Assembly: GCA_027943245.1 (NCBI GenBank)
Contig: JANDJZ010000677.1
Coordinates: 1-32,487 of the forward strand
DNA length: 32,487 nt
Direction: 5' to 3'
Source: Acanthamoeba sp. SK_2022b
Lineage: Eukaryota > Discosea > Longamoebia > Acanthamoebidae
Shown here: one piece after another, positions 21,395 to 31,697 of the stretch
Layout: each line of letters starts with the position of its first letter
Numbering within the stretch: position 1 is the stretch's first letter
Notes under the pieces: model-generated
The model's input: only the letters and a program-made list of their open reading frames with translations
What the model was told of the DNA's origin: nothing
Database searches by the model: none
Made by a program: the position numbers and the translations under genes

Positions 21395-22351
21395 TCAGAT
21401 GAGGATGCAGCCCTTCTTGCCCGACGACTCCTGGCTGGAGACGCTGCTGCAGACGATGCTGGTGATGGCCACGTCGAAGACCTCCTTGAGGCCCACCCTG
21501 GTCAGGGCCGAGCACTCCATGTACCTGACGGCCTTGATCTGCTTGGCGAGCTTGTGGCCCTCCTCGGCTGCCACGCACTCGGACGACTGGTCCTTCCTCA
21601 AATCGGTCTTGGTGCCCACCAGGATGATGGGGGCCTTGGGGCAGTGGTGCTTCAGCTGTTGTACGAAGAGGTGGATAAGAGGACACGCAACTGGTCAGCT
21701 TCGTGCTGTCATGGCCTGGGCCGTGTAGGCGTGGTGGAAGCGGCGGGTGAGTTACCTCAGGGACCCAGGTCTCGGTTACGTTGCCGAACGAGGTGCGGGC
21801 GGCCACGGAGAAGCACAGAAGGAAGATGTCGGTCTTCTGATAGCTGAGAGTCCGGATCCTGGCGTAGGCCTCCTGACCTGCATCGACCCAACAACGTTGA
21901 TTGCTTAAGTAAACACTTCAGGCGGAGGCGATCTGAAGATGGCCACCCGAATCGAATACACAAGAGGGGGAGGGGGCTCACCAGCCGTATCCCACAGGGA
22001 AAAGATGACCTCCTTGTTCTCGACCAGCACGGTTGCTTCGTAATTATCGAAGACTTGAAGGAAGGAGGAGATGCCAAGTAAGAAAGAGGCGAACAAGATG
22101 ATGAAGAAGAGATGCTTTCTTGAAGGAGGAAATCGAAAGACTTTGTTTCTCCGTACCAGTGGGAACGTAGTCCGTGGGGAACTCATTCTTGGTGTAACTA
22201 ATCAACATGCACGTCTTACCGACAGCACCGTCTCCGACTGTTGTTTGATGGATGGAGATAGTATCATCGTCAAGTCATCTACATGCGAACAAATAACAAG
22301 AGGAACCGTACCGACCACGCACTTGACGTTCTTCTTCTCGGGGGTTTCCAT
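21395..22351 (-). CDS. Rho/Rac-family small GTPase, 5 exons
   Basis: Exons complement(22312..22351), (22157..22237), (21982..22053), (21756..21877), (21395..21655); phases close to 191 aa, the length of Rac/Rho proteins. It is a membrane-bound molecular switch for the actin cytoskeleton. Seen: P-loop [10 protein letters not shown] (about 13-22), switch I YVPTVFDNY with the effector Thr, switch [14 protein letters not shown] (Gln at the catalytic position retained), GTKTDLRK (guanine specificity), ECSALT, and a C-terminal CILI box for geranylgeranylation preceded by a weak basic stretch (SGKKG). Switch II reads QEAY where most Rho proteins read QEDY. It is convergent with the ADP-ribosylglycohydrolase (215 bp between stops) and divergent from the 5S gene. 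Confidence 0.94.
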
Positions 22352-22606
22352 CTTCTTCGATTCCTACGCAGCGGAGTGGTGTGGTGCGGAGCGGCGATGT
22401 CTTAGGTTTTGAACTTGGCCTGAACCGAAGACAGGACGGCTCGCGACCGCGGTTGGCGTGCACCGCTACCCCTCTGTCCCAACATAGGCAGCTGCATATT
22501 AGGTAATATTTCTTATTTTGGTCAAATCTCAAGTGAACTCATACGTTCATACGACCAATCCTGCATAGCGTGAGGGGCCGCACCATGCACCATGCTCAGT
22601 GTTGTT

Positions 22607-22725
22607 GGATACGGCCATACTGCGCAGAGAGCACCGCTTCCCATCTGAACAGCGAAGTTAAGCTGCGCCAGGCGGTGCTAGTACTGGGGTGGGCGACCAC
22701 CCGGGAATCCACCGTGCAGTATCCT
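22607..22725 (+). rRNA. 5S ribosomal RNA
   Basis: A 119-nt segment with the eukaryotic 5S layout: 5' GGATACGGCCATAC, loop C and internal-promoter region AGCGAAGTTAAGC, and the 3' half TGGGCGACCACCCGGGAATCC. The ends pair (GGATAC with GTATCC), closing helix I, but the next pair is a G/A mismatch. Pol III would transcribe it from its internal control region. It is a single dispersed copy between two protein genes, not part of an array. Confidence 0.95.
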
Positions 22726-22731
22726 CTTTTA
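22726..22731 (+). terminator. Pol III oligo-T terminator of the 5S gene
   Basis: CTTTTA immediately follows the 5S 3' end; a run of four T on the coding strand is the minimal Pol III stop. Confidence 0.75.
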
Positions 22732-22902
22732 CTGTCACCGACCACCCATCTCGTGCTGGTGCTGTTCAGCTCAAGTTATAAGTTTTATTTTGTGTAAATT
22801 GCCAAGATAAACGGGAAAAATAAAAGAAGGCATTTCTATTCGGTTAAAACTGGGTTTAACAATGTTGAACAAGCGCTGCACGCAGTGCAGCACACAACAA
22901 TC

Positions 22903-24631
22903 ATGGAGCAAGCGAGAGGAGCTGGGAGAGGAGGACGTGCTGGGGGCTGGGGCCGTGGCAGGGGAGCAGGCCGAGGGGCCCACTACACCACCTCCGCTGC
23001 GCCTGCGACCGATGGCGCTTCCCCGTCCGGCAGACGAAGAGGAGGCCGTGGCGCCAGCTCAGCTCCGGCACCCGCCAGAGGCGGCCAAAGGTGCCACACT
23101 TTTTTCCCCAATTTATAATATCATTTTTTAATAATATTATTTTTATTATTTAATTTAGTTAACATGCAAATTCAATTTTGTTCAGGCGTGGTGGTAGGGA
23201 AGGGGAGCAGGAGCCCGTGCCGGTGGCGCCTGCCCCGGGGCCGCTGGTGGACATTGGGGCCAACCTCACGCACGCGAGCTTTCGGACTGACTTTGACGCC
23301 GTTCTCGACCGTGCCCACAAGGCCAACGTGCGGGCCATCGTCCTCACCGGTTCGCGGGCCTCCTTGTTTTCTCTGCACCGTGGCCGCGTGCGGCGTGTAG
23401 AGAGCGGCGTCGGCTGACGACGTCGGCGATCGCAGGCACGTCGGAGCGAGCCAGCAAGGACGCGTTCAGGGCCACGCAGGGCCGCGAAGGGTTTCTCTAC
23501 TCCACGGCGGGCGTGCACCCGCACGACGCCAAGCACTGCAACGAGCGCACCATCGCCAACCTCCGCGACCTGGTTCGACCACACAACACGCTCGATGGGC
23601 GCGTGTACGCCTCGTTACGTCGCGCTGGCCGCGTCTAACAAAAGCGTGCGCGTGTGTGGTTCTGTTCGCCAACCCAGCTGAAGCACAGGGCCGTGGTGGC
23701 CGTCGGCGAGTGTGGCCTTGACTTTGACAGGAACTTTTCGCCGCAAGACGTCCAGGAAAAGGTTCTTTTGTGCTGTGTGTTGTGTGCTGCGTGTGAGCGT
23801 GTGTGCGGTGGTAGCTTGAGCTCACATGTGTCCATGTCATATGACCCATCTGGTGTGCCCAGTGGTTCGTGGAGCAGCTGAAGCTGGCCAAGGAGTTGAA
23901 CAAGCCCGTGTTCCTTCACGAGCGATCGGCCTTCCATCGCTTCGTTGAAATAATGGCACGCCCCCCCCCTCTCCCTAAGCATCATACAGAGACGCGCTCA
24001 AGAGCTCCCCTCTGTTGTTGGTTGTAATGCTCGTTGTGTTGTTGCAACAACAGAAGGAGAACATGGAGGGCCTGCCGCCGGCCGTCGTCCACTGCTTCAC
24101 CGGCACGAAGGAGGAGCTCGAGACATACCTCGCCATGGGCATGTACATTGGTACGCACGCACGCAAAGACACAACACAAGAGTCTAGGACATGACCGGCT
24201 GATGCGCGCGCTCAGGAATCACGGGCTGGGTGTGCGACGAGAGGCGAGGCCGGCACCTGCAGGAGATCGTCGGGCTGGTGCCCCTCGACCGTCTCATGAT
24301 CGAAACCGACGCGCCGTTCCTGACCCCGCGCACGCTGCGCCCCTGCCCGCGCCGCAACGAGCCCTCCTACCTCACCCACGTGCTTCAGAGTACGGCCCGC
24401 TTGCTCCCTCTCGCTCTTCCTGTGGTGGTGTGTCGCCCTCGCCACGCCCTCGCCTCGCGTGTTGTGTGTTGGCGACAACTTGGCACAACTGCTCACGCTC
24501 GCAACACCATACGCACGCACGTGGGAGCAGCCATCGCCGAATGCACGGGGCGATCAGTGGAAGAGGTGGCCCGCGAAACGACCAAGACCGCAGTGCGATT
24601 CTTTGGCCTCGACGATATCAAGAAGGAGTAG
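22903..24631 (+). CDS. TatD-family metal-dependent hydrolase/DNase with RG-rich N-terminus, 8 exons
   Basis: Exons 22903..23090, 23186..23349, 23436..23572, 23678..23761, 23863..23955, 24054..24150, 24216..24389, 24531..24631; phases close to 345 aa. TatD proteins are TIM-barrel metal-dependent deoxyribonucleases acting in DNA repair or apoptotic DNA degradation. Family landmarks: [10 protein letters not shown] (about 79-88), [44 protein letters not shown], and [10 protein letters not shown] near the end; these carry the usual metal-ligand His/Glu/Asp. About 75 extra residues precede the barrel: RG/RGG-rich ([19 protein letters not shown]), typical of RNA/DNA-binding or methylated-arginine segments. 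Relatives usually lack this. Intron 5 (23956-24053) needs a GC donor. The gene follows the 5S gene by 178 bp and is convergent with the gene ending at 24844. Confidence 0.92.
23956..24053 (+). other. GC-AG intron in the TatD gene
   Basis: The donor is ATG|GCACGC and the acceptor CAACAG|AAG. It joins FVEIM to [17 protein letters not shown] in phase 0; no nearby GT donor is in phase 0. Confidence 0.75.
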
Positions 24632-24843
24632 TAAGTAGCCTTGTGGGTGGCGTCGCAAGGTTACGTCGTAGACCAATGTGAGCACTACTCAAAAGGTAGC
24701 AACTATAAAGTGTTCTCCCTACGACCACAAGGGATAGCAAGCGCGGCAGGACAGCCAACCAGCGGCGAAGCATGACGAAAAAACAGAGGCTTGCTTGCCC
24801 TTCAAGGCTGGATCTCTCGTAAGCGAGCTGGTCCAAGCCGGCC

Positions 24844-26118
24844 TCACACCATCTCATCGAGAAGGCTGCCGCCCGCCTCTTCAGCCTTCTCCGGCGCGGC
24901 GGTCGACGACTCGCCGCCCTCATTTCTGTCCTCCTCTTCATCGCTGTCGTCGCGCGAATCGCGGTCCGAAAACCGCCTGGTCGTGTTCTCGTCGTCGTCT
25001 TCTTGATCTCTGTCTCTGCGATGGTCACGCCTCGACGACGACAGTCCGCCCTCCTCGGCCGCCTCAATCCCGCCCCTCTCGAAGCTGATCTCGCCTCTGC
25101 GGCTGTCGGCGCCCTGCTTGTCGTCGCCGTTGTCGATGCTCTCCTCGAACTTGTCGTGCACCCACTTGTCCGCATCGACTCTGCTCCTCGACGTCGGCTC
25201 TGCCCCCACACGTTCAATCCATAATTAAAAAATAATGATAAAAAATATAATTTTAAATAATTAATAATAAAAAAGCAGTTGTAGAGGCCCGAGCGGTGGC
25301 AGTACCCCACGTGCGCTGTCTCTTCATGCGATCAAAGCCTCCGTCTCGGTCATCGTGCTGCAAGCAACGAGCATGAGACACACGCACACGCAACAGGGGC
25401 TCAAGGGCAGTGGATGGGCCAGACCGCCACAGGTGTTGGGAGGGAGAAGGGGGGGAGGTAGTGAATACCAAAAAGAAGTAGCCGCCGCGGGGCACCTCGT
25501 ACTCGGGCCGGTTCTCCTGGTCGCGTCGGGTGGGACCGCCGCGACGGTCAAGGCCGCGGCCTCCCGAGTCTGCCCCGCCGAACGCCGGGCGGTCCCTCTT
25601 CCTGCCGCCGCCGCTGCGCCAGTCCTCCTCGTCCATCGCCATTCGTCCCCTGCCGCGTGCGGCCTCGTGTGTGAGGAAGTGTAGAGGAGAGATGATGCAG
25701 GGTTTGTTTGGGGGGGGGGATCGTACGATCGGTACGAGTCGCGGCCAGAGCGGCGGCGATCGCTGCCACTCCACTCGGGCCGCAGATACCTCGTGGGGCG
25801 GCCGTCATCGATGTCGATCGCTCGATGGCGTTCATCATTTCTCTCGCTACGGCGCGACCGGTCATCGTCTCGAGAGTGACGGTGATCGCTGCGCTTTGCC
25901 TCGGAGAAGCGGCGCTGGTTGCTACTTTGACGTTCAGAATCATAGCCGTCCATCGCCATCTTGCCCCTACCGCTCGTGCGCTCATCGCGATGATCCCTGC
26001 GCGAGTCACGCGATTCTCTATCTCTGTCTCGTTGCCTCTCCCTTCCATCGTAGCCGTCGCCACCTCTGCGGTCCTCGTCGCGATGGCGATCGTCATCTCT
26101 CGAACGTGTTCTTTCCAT
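24844..26118 (-). CDS. Barentsz/CASC3-like exon junction complex protein, 4 exons
   Basis: Exons complement(25727..26118), (25469..25649), (25306..25357), (24844..25199); phases close to 326 aa. The N-terminal 150 residues are Arg/Asp/Glu/Ser-rich (RDRDRESRDSRRDHRDER), like RNA-processing factors. The centre carries the Btz (SELOR) pattern: EVPRGGYFFLHDDRDG, then RTW, then KWVHDKFEES, matching the family's 'VPR.G.FF.HD.R......W....W.HDKF' order. In animals this segment clamps eIF4A3 and RNA within the exon junction complex. The C-terminus is acidic/Ser-rich (DRDSRDDSDEEEDRNEGGE). An intron splits the core motif between FFL and HDD, so unspliced reading hides it. The intron-rich genes here make an EJC component unsurprising. 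Identity rests on motif recognition only. Confidence 0.78.
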
Positions 26119-26371
26119 CTCGCAGGTGGCCTCAAAAAAAAAAAGGTGCTTTTCTCTTTTATTCTTTGAATAAATAGCCTGGCGCAGTCTTAGGTTCTTT
26201 GCTCCGAGGATAGAGCACATTTTTGTTCTGTTTCGTGCAGGTGTTCCACCGAGCGGGTAACCGAATGTCGGGTCTGGGCGGCAGTCGCCAGCTGTGGGTC
26301 AGCACCGGTCCGGTCTTGGTGCCGAGTCGAAGTGTTGCGTGGTCGAAGACTCCAACTCTGGGCTGCACAGA

Positions 26372-29300
26372 TCACGACGAGGAGGATTCCCTGCGGCGAC
26401 CAGCGAGGATCCGTCCAAAGAAGGCGTCCAACTCATCGTCCGTGATGGCCAACACTTGTTTCGCGAGCTTTGCTGGAACTCTAGCACGCTTGTCCGTGAT
26501 GATCACAAGCACGAACGGTATTATCCCGGCGAAGCCGCTCACCTGCAGCATTCCCGTGGCACCGACGGGAAATAAAGTCAGTCGTCACTTCTTACAAAAA
26601 GAGCGGCTGTTCTTCATGCGCAGCTAACCTTCAAGTATTCCTTCCAGATCTCTTGTGCGGAGAGGGCCACCTTGGAAGAGCTGGTGCGTCTCTTGCTTTG
26701 GATGAGCAGGGCGAATCGGCGGCTCTTCCTTGAATCCGATGAAGAAGCTGTCACCTCCTCCAGCGGTGCTCTGCTAAAGCGGTAATGCTGAAAAGTAGGC
26801 ATCTGTTGCACTTTCCGAAGTGCGTCCGTTGCTGTTGTGTCCGTCTCGCTGGGCAAGTGTCGCGCGTAGTAGCACTCCGGGATGGCCGAACCCAACGCGA
26901 CCGTCAGGAAGATGGCCGAATCGAAAGACGGGGCCTTGGGCGCGTTGATGACAGCCCACGCCTGTCGCTTCAGTTGACACCCACCGTAAGAGTCTTCGAT
27001 GAACCCAGCCGCATTGTCGTCCACGAATGTCATTGCCCTATCCAATCGCGAGGCCTCGATCCTCTTCTCTGGCACCTGGAGCTGCAGGTCGTCCGCCTGG
27101 TCCAGGGCAAGCCCCAACAGATGCGAGAGCGTGCAGCTAGCACGACCCACGATGCGATACAAATCGAGTCGATACAGCGCGGTGTTGATGTCCATGGCCT
27201 CGTTGTCATCGGGAGCCAGATGGCGCGTGGGAGTGGCCAAGAGCTGCAGAGTGCGGCCCCTCGATGATTGCGTGGTGTCGCGGAACAGCACGTACAGGTA
27301 GGCGAACGGAAGCATCAGGAAGCGCCCACCGTCCAAGAAGACCACGCCTTGGTTGATAAGCTCGCCAACCGTTACTCCGGCAAGCTTCTTGGTGAGAGAG
27401 ACCTCAACGTCAAAGACGATGTGTGCCAGCACGAGCTGACGCAGTTTCGCCTTCTGCTCACTCATCCAGTAGTCGAGAGTGAGGAGGTTGGCTCGGTTGA
27501 GGTTGGATACGGCTCTCTTGAACGCCATGCTGCAATGTTCCGGACCGGCGCTGCCGAGGAACGCCCTCAGCGACTCCAGGTCAAACGGGAGGGATTGCAG
27601 GCCACGCCTCGGGGATGTCACCGGCTCTGCCTTGTGCACGTGCTCCACAGCCCCTTGCCGCTCTTGTAGCAAGGCGTAGCCATGCTCAGACATGGCGCTC
27701 AATCCCACAGCCAGGAGCCGTGGGTTGTAGGCCAAGTCAGCCAGCAATTGATCGACCGGCTGGCTTGGAACGAAGTCCGGTTCGTCAAGCAGGCCTCGTA
27801 AGATTGTGACGTAGTCTGCCACGTCGAGCAGGGGCAGCTGGATGTTCATGGGACCCTCGCCGCTGATCGTGTACACGTCAGACGGGTTGGTGCCGGAGAG
27901 AAAGGGCAGAGCGAAGACACGGATCGACTTCTCCAGATTCCAGCAGTTGGTGATGGCCCGCACGCAACTGTTGATGTATTCGATCGGCACTTGATTCGTC
28001 TCGTCGATGTGGATCACCAGAAGCAAATATTGCTCTAGTATCATAAGAAATAACACCGTCACAGGAGCAGACATTAGTAAGCTTCACTCGTTGGTTGGCC
28101 AGGCGCTAACAAGTGGCACAGTCTCACCTTCTTCAAGTCGCTCCCACTTTGTAATTTGTTCAAGGATACTCGGGAATGTCGACTGGGAAGCCAGTGCTGC
28201 ATTCCAGAAAGTCTTGTAAAACGAGTGATAACTTGGATATTGGGCGCAGAAGCACCTGAAGAGAGGATGCAGGAACCAAAGAGCATTGGGATGAATATCC
28301 ATATGAAGTTTTGAGACAGAGGAATGGATGGATGTTGGCGGTACCCGTAGCGCTGGCAGTACGCGTAGAGAGCTCTCAGGCCAATGCTGACCACTGGTGT
28401 CACGAGCTCCGCCGGCATCGGATCTTCTGTTCCGTTGATCTCGAGTACGAGCTCCGCCTGCACGCACCTGGCAAGAGCTGCGTGGAAGCGAGCCTTGTGC
28501 GAGTCCCGCGATGGTCTCTGTGCCTCCGCCTGGATCCTCTCGTGGATGAGGTAGAAGGCTTGGCTGCTGAAGCGGGTCTTGCCGATTCCACTCGCACCGC
28601 AGCACGTGGGTACCAGGATCGGCTTCCTCAGGTCTGGGCTTCCCAGAACTCTGTTGCTCCAATCTTGGAATTGCCCAAAGCTCAATTGGTAGAGCTGGTC
28701 CAGGGCCGCCTCTCGTGCGACGAGCGGCATCGCCTCACCCAACTCTTCCGCATTCGTTGCCTCTGAAGCGCTCCTCAGATGGTGGGGTCTCCTCAGCTCC
28801 AGATCGCCCGTTAGCAACTGCTCCAGTTGCGTCATCCACTGCTGCTGTTTCTCACCAATTGAAAGCTGTTCCATCCGGGAGGTGACATCCGCAGATTGCG
28901 CGCGTGCGTCTGAATAAAATGTACATAAACGCACACACACGCACAAGCACGCATAAATATGATGGCACAGTAGTGAGCGCAAGATGTGTAACGGGCCAGG
29001 GAAATAAACGGTTCAACTGAAAGGGAAGGGAACCCCTAACCGGTACCAGTTGGCTGCTGTGGTGGTGTCCCTGCGCGAGGTCTCCCAAGATGCTCTGTAT
29101 TGTGAACACGTTCAAGGAGTCCTGGTCTGAGTACAAGGGAAGAAAAGAGGATATGTTGTAGTTGTAGTTGAGGATGTGTGTTATTGTACCTGGTTGTGGC
29201 GCCTTTAGACGTTGAAAAGTGTGGAAAAGCGCTATCCCGACGGCTTCCGATTCTTCTCCAGCCTTCCGGTTCACGATGCGAATAAAGTTGTCCTCCGAGA

Positions 29301-29451
29301 GGTCAGCCAACAGCGCACCAGAGTATCGGGAAAAGCATTCGGCAAATGGCTCCCAAGCGCCGTCCTCGAAATTCTTGAACCACTGTTGCACCTCCGCTCT
29401 TGTCCATTGTTCAAGAGGCTTGTCGTTCGATGTTGTGTGGATGGCTGACAT
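26372..29451 (-). CDS. SAM-domain/P-loop NTPase protein of the Crinkler (CRN) type, 6 exons
   Basis: Exons complement(29190..29451), (29034..29126), (28318..28909), (28128..28255), (26629..28034), (26372..26542); phases close to 883 aa, with the 29034 donor (GTTCCC) the least certain. The N-terminus resembles a SAM domain (EQWTRAEVQQWFKNF...LADLSEDNF, residues 13-80), a protein-interaction fold. Then comes an NTPase with Walker A GASGIGKT (about 223-230) and Walker B LLLVIHIDETN (about 362-372). A long helical region follows. The C-terminus FVLVIITDKRARVPAKLAKQVLAITDDELDAFFG resembles the end of Crinkler/RHS-type proteins, where the last strands belong to a nuclease-like fold. Crinklers were first known as oomycete effectors and also occur in free-living protists, where nuclear targeting and NTPase-plus-nuclease architecture is typical. 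Role here unknown: self-defence, inter-microbial conflict or a domesticated mobile gene are options. Confidence 0.75.
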
Positions 29452-29729
29452 TTCTTGCAATTAACTGGAGTGCATTTTAATGCAGTAAATGCTCTCCGCT
29501 GCGTGTGCGCCAGTTGGTAACAGAGGTTTTGCGCCTCCTGGTTATTTCCTGTTATTCATTCTGATGGCACTTGAAGGAATGCCAAGAATATATCCCCACA
29601 TCTCGCATCGAATTTAAACAACATTTTTTCTTCAGATTTTTTCCTTCTACAACAGGCAATTGAGATATCATAACAATGATATGCCCTTGTAGTCCTTTTC
29701 TTCTCCTACCAGTATATATATTTCATGAT
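29452..29729. other. AT-rich spacer upstream of the Crinkler-like gene
   Basis: 5' flank of the 26372-29451 gene up to the transposon end. Composition drops to AT-rich past about 29560 and I see no coding potential. A tatatatat run lies near 29712-29722. Confidence 0.6.
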
Positions 29730-29758
29730 CTTATTCCTGGTTCTGTGGTAGCTGCAAA
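29730..29758 (+). repeat. Left terminal inverted repeat
   Basis: 29 nt, exact reverse complement of 31698-31726; core TTCCTGGTTCTGTGGTAGC. Confidence 0.93.
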
Positions 29759-30020
29759 TGGGAGAAAACCACAGCAAGAACCACCAGTCCCTATTATTTT
29801 TTTCTAAAACCTTTTTTCATTTTCCACTGCTGCAAAACGATGATGGCCACCATCAGCTGAGGCCATGGGCTGGCTCATGGACCACCATTTAGGTGATCTT
29901 GAGCATGTGCTTGTGGCCGCTGGGTTTTTAACCCTCCATCCATCTCTTGATCTCAAATGAGTATGGGGCAAATTGACAACCTTTTTTTTACATCCAATCT
30001 AACTTGCTACATATGCAGGG

Positions 30021-30539
30021 ATGCAACTCAAAAAGGGGCATCCTGAGCTGAAGGAGGCAGCAAAGGAATCAAAAAAGAGAGCAAGGGAGCAGAAAGAGGA
30101 GGAGAAGAAGAAGATGAAGGACAAGGAAAGTTCAAAGAAGAAGAAGGCCAGGACGCTGCTCAAGGTGCCAGAGGTGCTGAAGACAAGGGAGTGGTTCAAT
30201 GATGTGATTTGTGTGAAAATTGAATTCCTCACAAGTGAACCTCAATGGATGGGGCAGCCAGCACCAAGCATTGCTGCTGAAGCCTCCTGCCATGTGATGG
30301 CAGACTACCATGCTTTGGAGGGCAAGCAGGAGGCTATGAAGGAGCTCAGAAGAGAGCTCAAGAAGGACCCAGCGAAGCTCAAGGCATGGCTAGATGCCCA
30401 TCCAGAGGAGCCAACAGTTGAAATCAACATTGAGGAAGTACCTGTGGAAGCAAGGCACCTCAATGACATTTCTACTCCCCCTGCAACATCACCTGTGGTC
30501 TCACTGCCCTCTTCGCCCAATCTTGACACCATTGATTAA
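30021..30539 (+). CDS. Transposon-borne ORF of unknown function
   Basis: Single open frame of 172 aa starting MQLKKGHPELKEAAK. The first 50 residues are a Lys/Glu-rich charged helix with basic runs (KKRAREQKEEEKKK) that could be nuclear localisation signals or a DNA-binding arm. The middle (WFNDVICVKIEFL...EASCHVMADYHALEGKQEAMKELRREL) looks folded, and the tail is Ser/Pro-rich. I do not recognise the family. Codon usage is unlike the flanking host genes (many A/T third positions), consistent with transposon cargo. Its last 68 nt overlap the antisense end of the transposase frame. Confidence 0.5.
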   Translation: MQLKKGHPELKEAAKESKKRAREQKEEEKKKMKDKESSKKKKARTLLKVPEVLKTREWFNDVICVKIEFLTSEPQWMGQPAPSIAAEASCHVMADYHALEGKQEAMKELRRELKKDPAKLKAWLDAHPEEPTVEINIEEVPVEARHLNDISTPPATSPVVSLPSSPNLDTID

Positions 30540-31500
30540 TGAAATCTTTATTCCTACAAATAATGTGATGCGCATAGAACTTGTTGATGTGGTGGGGCTT
30601 CAGTTGGTCAAGGCAGTCAGCAATCGCTGCTTGAATTGGATCTTGGAAGTCATGCTTGTACTCCAGACATCGCTTGAGGAAGGAGAAGACAAGCTCAGTT
30701 GGATTCAGCTCTGGAGAGTAAGGGAGTACAGCTGAACTCCTAAGATGTTGAGGAATGCTTGGACAAGGAGGGAGGGGAATTGGATGTTGTCAAAGATGAA
30801 GATGTCATTGTTCATGAGCATTGGCATGGCAACATTGAGGACAAAATCGGCAAAATGGATGCCATTTGAGGCACACAATGATGTTGTAGAAGAAAAACAG
30901 GCTCTGATCAAGGCACACCATCAGATTAATGTGTAGCTCTCACTATCATGCATTTGATGGCAGAAGGCTGTCCCACACAAGAGTGGGCTGGCTTGCTTGT
31001 TGTGCTGCCCAAGGCAAGAGTGGTTGACCTGCACTTCATTGAAGAACTTGAGGTGGAGCCGCTCCTCCAGGGGACTTTCCACCCATTGCAGGTAGTGGCT
31101 GTAGTACTCACATGCCCCCTCCCTTGCCCACTTGCTGTGAGATGTGACTTGGTGAGCCACTCCCAAACAGTTGCTGACACTCTGCAACATAGCTTGTGAT
31201 CTCTCTGTTGTGGTCCTCTGCCCATAGGGCGAGAGGAGGTGAAGCTGATTATGTGAGCTTCATGTGATTAGATTTAGATGTGTGATTTGTACCTTCATTT
31301 GCTTCCTTGACTGCACCGATGCTGCAGTGTTGCCCTGTGGGTGTGCTGACACATCTTGATGTGCTGCTTGTTCTGTAATGCGCCAAACTGTGCTTGGCCA
31401 GAGGCGCATCTCTGCTGCTACCAGCATGACTGCCTGGCCTGCTTGTGTCTGCACACACACTTCTCACCACACCCCTTCATCTCATTGACCTGGGTGGTAC
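30472..31500 (-). pseudogene. Degraded IS630/Tc1-mariner (DDE) transposase
   Basis: Read on the minus strand, transposase fragments appear in order but in different frames. There is an N-terminal helix-turn-helix-like piece (LWPSTVWRITEQAAHQD, about 31370-31420), a beta-strand block LHLKFFNEVQVN (about 31020-31050, where the first catalytic Asp of the 'hhDE' motif reads Asn), NGIHFADFVLN...DIFIFDN (about 30800-30860, second Asp), and VLPYSPELNPTELVFSFLK (about 30680-30730, the third acidic residue in NPTE). It ends at a stop at 30472-30474. At least two frame changes separate these blocks, one near 30730-30745. The gene is therefore broken. The DDE_3 order and the 'PYSPELNP.E' signature make the family call firm. 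Confidence 0.78.
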
Positions 31501-31697
31501 CGCCCTCCCTTCTTGTTCTGGCGCAAGTGGAGGCCAGTGCTTGCCACCCCAACAAGCAAAAAGATGACAAGAACAAAGTGGAAACTGGCCATTTGTGTGC
31601 TGCTAAAACAGAAAACAAGTTTTGCTGAGGCTACAGAAGAGATTTTTGGTTTTATTTGGTGCTAAAACCAACAACCTTTTTGTAACTGTTTTAGCAG

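Noticed and set aside
25548..26177. Long plus-strand frame opposite the Arg/Asp-rich gene
   Set aside because: It is the complement of an RD/RS-rich exon, which gives hydrophobic-looking nonsense on the other strand; the Btz motif supports the minus strand.
28679..28698. tRNA-like D-arm sequence (CTCAATTGGTAGAGC)
   Set aside because: It lies within the conserved coding exon of the Crinkler-like gene and no matching acceptor stem, anticodon arm or T-arm surrounds it.
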